64,000 nt of DNA. It comes from Bacteroidia bacterium. GTDB taxonomy: Bacteria > Bacteroidota > Bacteroidia > B-17B0 > Aurantibacillaceae. Shown here piece by piece: positions 9,338 through 17,834 of the stretch (positions are counted from its first letter, which is position 1; every line of letters begins with the position of its first letter). The notes under the pieces were generated by a model. It ran no database searches and was not told the DNA's origin. It saw only the letters and a list, made by a program, of their open reading frames with translations. The stretch is from NCBI GenBank assembly GCA_016787895.1, contig JAEUTN010000002.1, forward strand, positions 51,102-115,101, given 5' to 3'. The translations under genes and the position numbers were made by a program.

Positions 9338-10414
9338 TCAGCTTTCCAAAGCGCGCTCCTGACTGAACTTTCTCCATTTTTCAATGGCAGCTTGCATGTC
9401 TTCGGGAAGAGCGCTGTCGAATAGCATTTTTTTTCCGCTGATGGGGTGGGTAATGCCCAGACTTTTGGCGTGCAGGGCCTGACGAGGTAAGAGTTCAAAA
9501 CAATTTTGCACAAACTGCCTGTATTTTGCCGATTGCAGGCCTTTCAGGATGATGTCGCCACCGTATTCCTGGTCATTAAACAAGGGGTGACCAATGCTTT
9601 TAAAATGCACCCTGATCTGGTGCGTACGTCCGGTTTCCAGCTTACATTCAATCAAAGTCACAAAACCAAAGCGCTCCAGCACCTTGTAATGGGTTACCGC
9701 GTGTTTTCCAATTTCCCCTCCTTCAGGAAAACTCGCCATGATTTTTCTGTTCTTCAGATCACGACCCACATTGGCACGGATGGTTCCGGTATCTTCTTTC
9801 AGATCGCCCCAGCACAAGGCAATGTATTTGCGATCCATGGTGCGATCAAACAATTCCTTGGCCAATCGTGTCATGGCTAATTCGGTTTTGGCAATAATCA
9901 AAATGCCGGATGTGTTTTTATCGATGCGATGAACAAGACCCGGTCGTTCGAGGTAGAGGTCGTTGTTTAATTTGCTGCGGCTGGTGGGTAAATTTTTAAA
10001 GTGGTAAGCCAGGGCATTTACAAGGGTTCCGGTGTAATTGCCATAGGCAGGGTGTACCACCATGCCCGCTTTTTTATTTACAATCACCAAATAATCATCT
10101 TCGTAAACAATATCAATGGGAATGTTTTCCGGCAGAACCTCAATGCTCCTTGGAGGTGTGGTAAGCATGATGGAAATTTCATCCAGGGGCTTCGCGCGGT
10201 AATTGGATTTAACTGCTTTGCCATTGACCAGAACGAAGCCGGCATCGCAGGCGTTCTGAATTTTGGTACGGGTTGAATTGGCAATGCGCATCATAATGTA
10301 TTTATCGATGCGAATCATTTCCTGACCCTTTTCCACTTTTAATTTGTGGTGTTCAAATAAGGATTGTTCCTCTTCGCCGTTGAGTTCCTCCGCCTCCTCC
10401 TCAAATTCCGCCAT
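9338..10414 (-). CDS. RluA-family 23S rRNA pseudouridine synthase (RluD-like)
   Basis: 358 residues. An acidic N-terminal tail (about 1-20) precedes an S4 RNA-binding domain (about 33-90) and the pseudouridine synthase domain, whose catalytic aspartate is D165 in GLVHRIDKNTSGILI. RTHQIRVHF later in the domain is also characteristic. The S4-plus-catalytic layout matches RluC/RluD, which modify helix 69 or nearby sites of 23S rRNA; the exact target is inferred only from the family. It is the last gene of a unit behind the PASTA and T9SS genes (6-bp gap). PASTA next to RluA is a recurring Bacteroidota neighbourhood as far as I recall. Confidence 0.92.
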   Translation of the reverse strand: MAEFEEEAEELNGEEEQSLFEHHKLKVEKGQEMIRIDKYIMMRIANSTRTKIQNACDAGFVLVNGKAVKSNYRAKPLDEISIMLTTPPRSIEVLPENIPIDIVYEDDYLVIVNKKAGMVVHPAYGNYTGTLVNALAYHFKNLPTSRSKLNNDLYLERPGLVHRIDKNTSGILIIAKTELAMTRLAKELFDRTMDRKYIALCWGDLKEDTGTIRANVGRDLKNRKIMASFPEGGEIGKHAVTHYKVLERFGFVTLIECKLETGRTHQIRVHFKSIGHPLFNDQEYGGDIILKGLQSAKYRQFVQNCFELLPRQALHAKSLGITHPISGKKMLFDSALPEDMQAAIEKWRKFSQERALES

Positions 10415-10420
10415 CTTGCA

Positions 10421-12346
10421 TTAATGCTGAACAATAATTTTTCGCAGAACCGGAGCCAGTGTGCCTTCCTTTATGCTGAGCAGATACACGCCAGGATCAA
10501 GATCCAGGGTGTTAAACAGCACGGTAGGAGTAGTGCCGGAATACTCTTTTAAAAGCTGACCAAACGCGTTGTAAAGAGAAACAGTTCTTCGTGTGTTGTT
10601 CTCGAACCTTAGATGAACACTTTCGTTCACAGGATTGGGAAACACATTCACCTGCAGTTGTTGTTTGTTCGAAGTTTCATTTAAAGAAGCCGGGGAGGGA
10701 ATAAACTCGCCCAACACCGGATGAACCATGAGCGAACCCTTAATCTGCGAAGGTGTCCAGCCATTTCCCAGATTGTAATAAAGGTTTTGATGGTAATCCT
10801 GGTTTCTGTCGAAGCCAATCACAATTCCGCTTGCCACACTTTGTTGTATTCCGATAAAATAGGTTTGGCCCGCGTTTAATTTCACCAAACTGGTTAAAGA
10901 ATACTGGGGTATGGCTTTAAAAATACTATCAGAATATTTAGGATACATCAAAGAGTCACGGTAGATTAAAGACCCGGGATAGCCGCCATTGTTCGACCAT
11001 ACACAAATGCGGAATTTGGAAAGTTGCTGAACAGTAGTGAGTGCGCTGGCCGGGTCAAAATAAATTCTTACAGCACGAAGGTCGTCGTCTTTATTGATTG
11101 TGAACCGAAGCGCAATGTTCGCATTTGCCCCATTTACATAATAACCACCTTCAGCTCCTCCATCGTCGTAAGCATAGTAATTTCTGAAAATTTGTTTTTG
11201 GTAAATGGTGTCGTTGTCAAGCAAAAAGTCGGATGAGGTGCCCTGAGAGCGGTAAAGAAAATGTTTAATGGTAAAGTCGGCACTGTCGCTTAAAGCGCTG
11301 AACGTGTAATTGAAGGCAGGGTTTTGGTGAGGAGCAAACTGACTATATCCATTGGGTTTAAAAGGTAATAAGTTACCGTTGGCACCGCCTGAATAAGCGT
11401 GAATTTGGTTTCCGGATTTATCGTAAAAACGGTTTTCGTATGACATGTTAATGGCTTGTGCTCCGTTATTTTTTATTCGAACCGAGTTTTTTTGCGCCAT
11501 GTCACCTGCATTGTACTGCTGATATGGCATGGCTGAATAATCCTTTAAAAAAGAACTGGGCACGTGCGCAAAGGTGAGGTCGTTATACGTGGTGTCTCCC
11601 AACATGCTTCTGTTTTTATTCAGGTAAACATAATCGAGGTGCCAGTGATCAAAATTGCCGGAGGTGGTGGCTTTGTTCCGAAATCGAAACTTAAAATTGG
11701 TTTTTAAAAGAGCTGTGTCGGCCAGCCAGATGAAGGTTCTCTTAAATGCCGTGTCATTGGTATTGGGATTTGTATTTCCTTTTGCAAACCAAACCCTGTT
11801 CAGCCATACCCCGTCTCCGGGTCTGTAAAAATCCAAAATCAAACTGTCGCCCACTTCAGGAGGTTCTCCATTGCCCCGGGCCTGATAATAAAACGAAAAA
11901 CCTATGCTGTCAGAGGCTTGTAAAAACTGATTCCCGGATTGGTACAGATTGATGTCGCGGCTGGTAAGTGTATCGGCAGCGCGGGACTCAGCAAGATTGG
12001 TATAATCGGGCTCATAGGGATAACCAAACTTGTTTAAACCATCAAAAGTAGCTACACCAATGCTGGGAGGCGCAATAGGAAAACCGGGATTCACGTACAC
12101 CAGGGAATCTTCCCATTTTATCATTGCCGGATAATTGCTGAGAGTGGCATAATAAAAATCTTCCACAAAGGGCAGCTGAATTGGAACCGTGGAGGTCTTG
12201 CCCGATTCGGGAGTGCCCACCTGCATGGCGCTGCGCTTAAGTTCAGGGTAAATCAGAGCAGGATTGGAATTCAGTGGTTTTATGCCTTCCTGAGCCCAAA
12301 TGGTTGAACCAATCAAAACAAAAAATAAGAGAAGGAGTTTGTTCAT
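10421..12346 (-). CDS. T9SS type A sorting-domain secreted protein of unknown function
   Basis: 641 residues with signal peptide MNKLLLLFFVLIGSTIWAQ. The body is beta-rich and carries SLILDFYRPGDGVWLNRVW and HWHLDYVYLNK, which recall jelly-roll lectin/MAM-like modules in Bacteroidota surface proteins. The C-terminus has VNVFPNPVNESVHLRFEN and GVYLLSIKEG, a type A sorting domain. No catalytic motif was recognised. The start overlaps the end of the PASTA gene by 4 bp (ATGA at 12343-12346), so it is translationally coupled between a PASTA protein and an rRNA-modifying enzyme, an odd position for an exported protein. Confidence 0.85.
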   Translation of the reverse strand: MNKLLLLFFVLIGSTIWAQEGIKPLNSNPALIYPELKRSAMQVGTPESGKTSTVPIQLPFVEDFYYATLSNYPAMIKWEDSLVYVNPGFPIAPPSIGVATFDGLNKFGYPYEPDYTNLAESRAADTLTSRDINLYQSGNQFLQASDSIGFSFYYQARGNGEPPEVGDSLILDFYRPGDGVWLNRVWFAKGNTNPNTNDTAFKRTFIWLADTALLKTNFKFRFRNKATTSGNFDHWHLDYVYLNKNRSMLGDTTYNDLTFAHVPSSFLKDYSAMPYQQYNAGDMAQKNSVRIKNNGAQAINMSYENRFYDKSGNQIHAYSGGANGNLLPFKPNGYSQFAPHQNPAFNYTFSALSDSADFTIKHFLYRSQGTSSDFLLDNDTIYQKQIFRNYYAYDDGGAEGGYYVNGANANIALRFTINKDDDLRAVRIYFDPASALTTVQQLSKFRICVWSNNGGYPGSLIYRDSLMYPKYSDSIFKAIPQYSLTSLVKLNAGQTYFIGIQQSVASGIVIGFDRNQDYHQNLYYNLGNGWTPSQIKGSLMVHPVLGEFIPSPASLNETSNKQQLQVNVFPNPVNESVHLRFENNTRRTVSLYNAFGQLLKEYSGTTPTVLFNTLDLDPGVYLLSIKEGTLAPVLRKIIVQH

Positions 12347-12948
12347 GGATGTGGTGCTGATTCGGGAGGACTGGTTTCTAAAGAATCTCCGCCGGAGGTA
12401 TTAAAAAAATTGCTTTTTTTCCCGACCACCAGATTAATGACGCTTCCTTTTTTAACGGGCGAACCCGCTGTAATCTCTTTGCCACCGGTGCTTTGGGAGA
12501 TAACACATCCATTACAGTCCGCCGGGGTTTCGCTGATTTTACCCAGTTTAAGTCCGTAGGTTTCTATTATCAAGCGAGCCTGTCTTTCGCTTCGGTCAAT
12601 CAATTTTGGCATGAGCATTTGCGGGGCTACAGTACTGGTAACGTAAAGGTATACCCTTCTATTGTGTTTTACTTTGGTGCCGGGCTCAGGGTCCTGCTGC
12701 AGAACAGTGCCCTTTTTTAATTTAGGATCGTAAATGCTGTCGATGATCTGGAAGCTCACTTCTTTTTCTTTTACAAACGCATCAAGGTTTTTTAGCTCCT
12801 GCCCTTTAAAATCAGGCACTTCAACATATTCAGCATGACCGGTATAACCTTTCAGCCAGGTGAGTGTGGCGTAAAGAATCAAGGCCAGGGTAACAATCGC
12901 CAGAAGCAGATGGAGTAAGAATTTTTTTGAACGAAAAAATGCCATCAT
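12343..12948 (-). CDS. Membrane-anchored PASTA domain protein
   Basis: 201 residues. A short cytoplasmic N-terminus (FFRSKK) precedes one transmembrane helix (about 11-31). Two PASTA-like repeats follow: one from VPDFKGQELKNLDAFV to HNRRVYLYVTS, and a second from MPKLIDRSERQARLIIE to KGSVINLVVGKK, then a short polar tail. PASTA domains bind muropeptides or the D-Ala-D-Ala stem in Ser/Thr kinases and PBPs. Here no kinase or transpeptidase domain is attached, so the protein is probably a periplasmic peptidoglycan-binding factor. It overlaps the T9SS gene by 4 bp and lies 33 bp after the small membrane protein gene. Confidence 0.88.
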   Translation of the reverse strand: MMAFFRSKKFLLHLLLAIVTLALILYATLTWLKGYTGHAEYVEVPDFKGQELKNLDAFVKEKEVSFQIIDSIYDPKLKKGTVLQQDPEPGTKVKHNRRVYLYVTSTVAPQMLMPKLIDRSERQARLIIETYGLKLGKISETPADCNGCVISQSTGGKEITAGSPVKKGSVINLVVGKKSNFFNTSGGDSLETSPPESAPHP

Positions 12949-12981
12949 GATTTATTGGTGAAACGCTTAAGCGGTTGGCTG

Positions 12982-13407
12982 TTAAGCGCGCTCGGGTTGA
13001 GGTTCGTGAATCAAAAGTTTGAGCAGCACAATTACCATGCCTCCTATGATTTGTTCTATCATCTGCCAAACACAGTCAATCATCAGGTGCTGCATGCTTA
13101 AATGACGGGTGAGGGAAATGTTGACAATGCTGGCTACCATAAAGGCGGTGAAGCCCAGGGCAAAACCTGAAACAATACCCCGGAGAAACACGTTTCTTAC
13201 CTTCTTGAGCAGGGTCGATTCAAAAATAAGATACAAGGCAATACCAAATAAAAGGTAGGTAAAAGCGGCAAACACCTGAAACCAGAAAAGAGGGAATTGA
13301 ATGCGTTTAAAATCGTTCAGAAACACCCCGTGCCAAACGTAAAAGAGGGTGAACATCACTACGGAAGACAACAACCAGCTCAAAAAAAAACGCAACCCAA
13401 TCTTCAT
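12982..13407 (-). CDS. Small integral membrane protein, unknown function
   Basis: 141 residues from the ATG at 13407 (MKIGLRFFLSW); an ATG at 13434 would place a charged tail before the first helix and would lie upstream of the promoter box. Four hydrophobic segments are visible: FFLSWLLSSVVMFTLFYVW, FQVFAAFTYLLFGIALYLIF, ISGFALGFTAFM-type (in VSGFALGFTAFMVASIVN), and a last one containing IIGGMVIVLLKLL. The tail is short and acidic/basic (EPQPERA). I do not recognise the family. It may be first in a four-gene unit with the PASTA, T9SS and RluA genes. Confidence 0.7.
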   Translation of the reverse strand: MKIGLRFFLSWLLSSVVMFTLFYVWHGVFLNDFKRIQFPLFWFQVFAAFTYLLFGIALYLIFESTLLKKVRNVFLRGIVSGFALGFTAFMVASIVNISLTRHLSMQHLMIDCVWQMIEQIIGGMVIVLLKLLIHEPQPERA

Positions 13408-13421
13408 GGTATTCAGACCCC

Positions 13422-13429
13422 CAAATTTA
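13422..13429 (-). promoter_or_regulatory. -7 promoter box TAAATTTG for the minus-strand PASTA unit
   Basis: TAAATTTG on the minus strand is an exact TAnnTTTG match, 14 bp before the ATG at 13407, which implies a leader of only a few bases. A convincing -33 TTTG is not seen at the expected distance. Confidence 0.5.
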
Positions 13430-13484
13430 ATCAAAAAATCAATGCTATCGCCCTGTTTTGAACGGGAAAATAAGGGAAATGGAC

Positions 13485-13492
13485 TATATTTG
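13485..13492 (+). promoter_or_regulatory. -7 promoter box TATATTTG abutting a start codon
   Basis: TATATTTG matches TAnnTTTG and ends 5 bp before the ATG at 13498. Transcription would begin about at the start codon, so the mRNA may be leaderless. A TTTG at 13457-13460 is 24 bp upstream of the box, wider than the usual spacing. Confidence 0.45.
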
Positions 13493-13497
13493 TAAAC

Positions 13498-15090
13498 ATG
13501 CCCTTCTTAAAACAAACCGGCCTGCTTCTGGTCCTCTTCTCCTTGTTATTCTCCTGCCGGAAACCGGTCAGCGTGAATTGGGATGTAGACCTGAGTATAC
13601 CTTTGGTAAATGCCGACCTTGACATAAAGAATTTTTTTGGCGATACCTTGGTAAGCAGTGATGCCGGAGGTTTGTTACATCTTAAACTCGACCGGGAAAT
13701 ATATGCCCTTAAACTCGATTCCTTGTTTCAACTTCCTGATACCAGCATCGTCAACTCATTTACTTTTCAGGCCTTTGTTCCCCTTACCCTGAATCCCGGG
13801 CAAACCTTTACCTTTTTTCCGCCTTCAGCCCTTGAATTTGAGTTTGGAAGCGACGCAGCTTTAAAACGGTTTGATGTGCATTCGGGAGTGCTAAATGTGA
13901 AATTCAGTAACGACCTCAGTGAAGCCATGGATCTGGTTTACATTATACCGAATGCTACAAAAAACGGACAACCCTTAACCATCTCCGCCACCATTCCTCC
14001 GGGACAAAACTCACTCAGCAAAACCTACGATTTAGCCGGATATGAGATGAACCTCAGAGGCAAAAACGGAACGGATTACAACACCATTATTCAAACCTAC
14101 ACCCTGGGTGTTAATCCAAACTCGAATACGGTAACGGTTACTTATGGCAAGGGTGCCAAAGCCGAATTAACGTACAGCAAAATCATCCCCCAATACATAG
14201 AAGGTTATTTTGGTAAACAAACCCTGACGATTGATACGGATACCGCACGTATTGATCTTGGCAAAACGTTTACCAGCTCTAATTTTATGCTCGATCAGGT
14301 GAAGATGGATTTTTACCTGCAGAATGAAATAGGAGCGGAATTCAGTGCAAGTTTGTCCGACATAAAGTCCATCAACACAAGCAACCAGAATACGGTCGCC
14401 CTGCAATCTTCTCAGCTTGCTGCCATTAATCTGAACAGGGCAAGCAAAGTCGGCCAAACCGTTTTCCCCAGTGTAAAACCGCTCTACTTCAACAATACAA
14501 ACAGCAACATTGTGCCCTTTCTTTCAAATTTACCGGACAAGTTATCGTATCAGGGCAAAATCAATTTAAATCCGCTACAACCTTCCAACAGTTCAGGGTA
14601 TAATGATTTTGCCTTTTACAACACGGGCCTGAGAATTTGGGCTGATGTGGATATTCCCTTGCGTTACAGGGCCGATTATTTTTTATTGCAATCGAGCGGA
14701 GCCATCAGTGTAGGAAATACCGAACAGCTGGATAGGGTCAACACCGGTTATTTTAATGTTATAGCAGAGAACGGATTTCCGTTTCAGGCTTTGCTACAGG
14801 CCTATTTAAAAGATGAGAACGGGGTTTTGTTGGATTCCATTTTTGAACCCGGGCAAAACCTTATTCCTTCGGGTGTTTTGAATTCACAAAACGACGTAAC
14901 CAGTGCCGTGCATTCCAACCTGAAAATTCCGGTGAGTGAATCCAAAATTGAGGCCCTGAAAAAAGCCAAAACCATCGAAATTAAAACCTATTTGCTGATG
15001 CCACCCGGACCCTCGCTCATTAACCTTTACGAAAAGTACAAATTCAAAATAAAAATCATTGCCGAACTCAATTACAGAGTAGAGGTGTAG
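13498..15090 (+). CDS. Lipoprotein of unknown function, beta-rich
   Basis: 530 residues. The start MPFLKQTGLLLVLFSLLFSC gives a signal peptide with lipobox LFSC, so the protein is probably a lipid-anchored envelope protein. The remainder is beta-strand-rich with no cysteine clusters or catalytic motifs that I recognise. Short repeats of the type SIPLVNADLDI and DVDIPLRYRADY occur. The next gene, a predicted beta-barrel, starts a few bp later, so the two may work together at the outer membrane. Start choice is supported by the signal peptide, although the promoter box sits only 5 bp before the ATG. Confidence 0.75.
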   Translation: MPFLKQTGLLLVLFSLLFSCRKPVSVNWDVDLSIPLVNADLDIKNFFGDTLVSSDAGGLLHLKLDREIYALKLDSLFQLPDTSIVNSFTFQAFVPLTLNPGQTFTFFPPSALEFEFGSDAALKRFDVHSGVLNVKFSNDLSEAMDLVYIIPNATKNGQPLTISATIPPGQNSLSKTYDLAGYEMNLRGKNGTDYNTIIQTYTLGVNPNSNTVTVTYGKGAKAELTYSKIIPQYIEGYFGKQTLTIDTDTARIDLGKTFTSSNFMLDQVKMDFYLQNEIGAEFSASLSDIKSINTSNQNTVALQSSQLAAINLNRASKVGQTVFPSVKPLYFNNTNSNIVPFLSNLPDKLSYQGKINLNPLQPSNSSGYNDFAFYNTGLRIWADVDIPLRYRADYFLLQSSGAISVGNTEQLDRVNTGYFNVIAENGFPFQALLQAYLKDENGVLLDSIFEPGQNLIPSGVLNSQNDVTSAVHSNLKIPVSESKIEALKKAKTIEIKTYLLMPPGPSLINLYEKYKFKIKIIAELNYRVEV

Positions 15091-15135
15091 AAAGATATGA
15101 GCGGTACGAAGAAGGGAATAATATCAAAAGGACCC

Positions 15136-16395
15136 ATGCGCTACTTTCTGGTGTGTTTGTTGCCGGCTTTTGCGGGGGTTCTGAACGCTCAATACAATTC
15201 CAACTTCATCAATTATACCAAATACGGCCGAAGCGTTTCCCTGAATCTTGAATACGAATCGGGCAGCAACGCCTTGAATTCGGCGCTCATCAATAAACTC
15301 ATATGGGGTGGTTACATTGATCAGGAAACCAAGGACGCCTCTCAAAAAAAATTAAGGGCTTACAATAATTTCGGCATCAACCTCAATTACGATGTAAATG
15401 CGATACTGAAAGGCGGTAAAAAATTTGATCTGGTGATAGGTCTGAAAAATCAGGAGATTGTGAACGGGTATTTCACCAGAGATTTTTACAATCTGCTGTT
15501 TTATGGAAATGCCGCTTATAAGGGAAAAACGGCCGATCTCAGCAATTGTAACTTTAATGCCCTGAGGTTTCAGGAGTTTAAAATTGGCGGGGTGATGAAC
15601 AAGGTGGATTCCATGGGTAAGATTGGGTTTTCGGTCTCGTTTTTGAAAGGTGAACAATTGTTTTACCTCGGAACCGGCGCGAATTCCAGCCTGTACACCT
15701 CTTCCGATGGCAGCCAGGTGGTGTGGAACTCCGATTTTAACCTTGCACTGAGCGATACAGCCAAACGGGGATTCGGAAGTTTTAACGGCATGGGAGCCAG
15801 TGCCGACATTTATTTTGAAACCGAATACAAAAGTGTAATCGGAAAAAAAAGCCGGCTGGTGGTAAACGCCAATAACATTGGTTTTATTTACTGGCGCAAA
15901 CAAAGTGTGCAGTACAGCAGCGATTCGGTTTACAATTACGAGGGTTACAGTGTGAGCAACATCAACGATTTGCGCGATACGACTTTGGGTGATTTAACCC
16001 GCGACAGCATCATCAATAACCTGCTGAACAATTACAGTGAGAATTTTAATGTGAACATTCCCAGCAATTTGCTCATCATCAATAAAATTTACTTTGGTCC
16101 GCTTTCTCCCTTCGGACAATACAAGTATTGTTTTTCCTTTGGTTTCAGGCATATTTTTAATGCCAACTACATACCATATGTGTTCATTGAACCGGAATAT
16201 ACGTATCGGAATTTTAATTTCGGCGTGCACATCGGTTATGGCGGTTACATGCGGCTGAGCCTTGGAGCTTCGGTTTCCCTGAACCGCCCGGGTTGGTTTT
16301 TCAGGCTGGGAAGCAATAGTTTGCAGGGCTTTATATTACCAAACAAAACTTCGGGACAAGGGGTTTATATAACTTTAGCCAAGAAATTGAAATGA
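15136..16395 (+). CDS. Predicted outer-membrane beta-barrel protein (DUF5723-like)
   Basis: 419 residues from the ATG at 15136 (MRYFLVCLLPAFAGVLNAQ signal peptide); an ATG at 15097, 6 bp after the preceding stop, would add 13 polar residues. The mature protein has alternating aromatic/polar beta-strands such as FGINLNYDVNAIL and CFSFGFRHIFNANYIPYVF, and a final strand GVYITLAKKLK, as expected for an outer-membrane barrel. The GINL...KFDLVIGLKNQ organisation is like DUF5723 (PorV/PorP-like Bacteroidota barrels); that assignment is from memory and tentative. Co-oriented with the upstream lipoprotein. The 3' end overlaps the next gene by 4 bp. Confidence 0.72.
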   Translation: MRYFLVCLLPAFAGVLNAQYNSNFINYTKYGRSVSLNLEYESGSNALNSALINKLIWGGYIDQETKDASQKKLRAYNNFGINLNYDVNAILKGGKKFDLVIGLKNQEIVNGYFTRDFYNLLFYGNAAYKGKTADLSNCNFNALRFQEFKIGGVMNKVDSMGKIGFSVSFLKGEQLFYLGTGANSSLYTSSDGSQVVWNSDFNLALSDTAKRGFGSFNGMGASADIYFETEYKSVIGKKSRLVVNANNIGFIYWRKQSVQYSSDSVYNYEGYSVSNINDLRDTTLGDLTRDSIINNLLNNYSENFNVNIPSNLLIINKIYFGPLSPFGQYKYCFSFGFRHIFNANYIPYVFIEPEYTYRNFNFGVHIGYGGYMRLSLGASVSLNRPGWFFRLGSNSLQGFILPNKTSGQGVYITLAKKLK

Positions 16396-17834
16396 GAAAA
16401 GCATTGATAATAACTACTTTCCTTTGGTCAATTTTCACAACTGCCCAACCACCTCATAATTTCTACGCCTCTTATGGTGGGAATGCCGATGATATTGGAT
16501 TTTCATGCAAGCAAACGCTGGATGGCCAATACATTATTGCTGGAAGTTCTTCTAGTAAAGGATTTGGTCAAACAGATGTTTATTTGATGAAGCTGGATAG
16601 TATGGGTCAAATTATCTGGGATAAGTACATTGGTGGTTTTGGAATCGAGGTTGGCAGGTCAGTTCTACAGCTAAGCGATTCTGGATTTGTTGTGGTAGGG
16701 TACACCAATTCCTATGGTGCGGGGGGGTACGATGTGTTTTTGTTCAGAACCGATAAAAATGGTAATATGGTATGGCAAAAATCATTTGGAGGTGTTGATT
16801 GGGATTTTGGAAATGATCTTACAATAGGGTCTGATGGTAATATATACGTAGTTGGTTACACTTATAGTTTTGGGAGTGGTAAAAAAGACGGGTTATTTTT
16901 AAAATATGACTTATCAGGTAATTTGCTTTTAAATAAGTGTTTTGGTGGAGTTGAAAATGAGGAATTGAGTTCCATTATAAATACAAATGATAATTTTCTG
17001 GCGTCCGTTGGTTACACTGAAAGTTATAAGGACAGTTTAGGAGATTTTTATTTTTTAAAACTTGATTTAAATGGAGACACCCTGTTTACCAAGTCCTATG
17101 GTAATCAAGGCAAAAGCTTATTGAATGATTTAGTTCAATTCCCCAGTGGTGATTACATATTAGTTGGCGCTGAAACCTATACGGATTTACCTTTTACTCA
17201 ATCCTATAGAGGGTTAATGAATTCAACAGGTAGTTCGTTTTTGTGGGAGGGCAATTCCTTTACCTATAATGATGATGAAAGTTGGAAAAGTGTAACAAAA
17301 TCAATTTATGGAAGCCAAAGAGTCTCAACTCTTCGCGATTTTGATAAGGCTGGTTTTCGAACGCAAGGCAGTATTTTTTCAAATTTTTGGAACGACTTTT
17401 ATCCAGCGATAGTGAATGAATTTGGAGGAACGGAAGATGAGCATTTTTATTCACATGAGGGTACCAGAGATGGTGGATTTATATGCGTGGGTTCAACACG
17501 GAGTTATAATAGTTTAGGATTGGATATATTCGTAATAAAACTCGATAGCTCAATCTTTAACTATGTATCCATTGTTGGTTTACCAAAACCTTCTTTTAAA
17601 AGCAATTTGTGTTTAATTACCGTTACCGAGACCTTGATTCAGATCGAACTCGATCCAATGCGTTTGCCAGTTAGTATTGAAATTATTAGCCTGGACGGAA
17701 ATACTGTAAGAAAGGTCAATGTGATTAATGATAAGTTAGAAATGGATAGGCAACTTTTTTTTAATGGCCTTTATATATTCAAGTTTAATTATCCGGATTA
17801 TAACTCAGAAATAAAGAAGGTGTTAATTCAATGA
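16392..17834 (+). CDS. Secreted beta-propeller-like repeat protein
   Basis: 480 residues with signal peptide MRKALIITTFLWSIFTTAQ. Repeats of about 50 residues recur: SYGGNADDIGFSCKQTLDG, YIGGFGIEVGRSVLQL, SFGGVDWDFGNDLT, CFGGVENEELSS and EFGGTEDEHFYS, each followed by a 'VVGYT..yg.gg.D.fl.k.D..G' strand. This is the pattern of SBBP/Kelch-like beta-propellers in Bacteroidota surface proteins. The last 70 residues (SIEIISLDGNTVRKV to KKVLIQ) look like a diverged sorting domain without the usual FPNP motif. Start and stop overlap both neighbours by 4 bp. The DNA becomes distinctly A/T-richer from this gene onward. Confidence 0.78.
   Translation: MRKALIITTFLWSIFTTAQPPHNFYASYGGNADDIGFSCKQTLDGQYIIAGSSSSKGFGQTDVYLMKLDSMGQIIWDKYIGGFGIEVGRSVLQLSDSGFVVVGYTNSYGAGGYDVFLFRTDKNGNMVWQKSFGGVDWDFGNDLTIGSDGNIYVVGYTYSFGSGKKDGLFLKYDLSGNLLLNKCFGGVENEELSSIINTNDNFLASVGYTESYKDSLGDFYFLKLDLNGDTLFTKSYGNQGKSLLNDLVQFPSGDYILVGAETYTDLPFTQSYRGLMNSTGSSFLWEGNSFTYNDDESWKSVTKSIYGSQRVSTLRDFDKAGFRTQGSIFSNFWNDFYPAIVNEFGGTEDEHFYSHEGTRDGGFICVGSTRSYNSLGLDIFVIKLDSSIFNYVSIVGLPKPSFKSNLCLITVTETLIQIELDPMRLPVSIEIISLDGNTVRKVNVINDKLEMDRQLFFNGLYIFKFNYPDYNSEIKKVLIQ

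Noticed and set aside
15352..15903. 183-codon antisense ORF in the beta-barrel gene
   Set aside because: The sense frame has a signal peptide and barrel pattern, while the antisense product has neither and no family resemblance.
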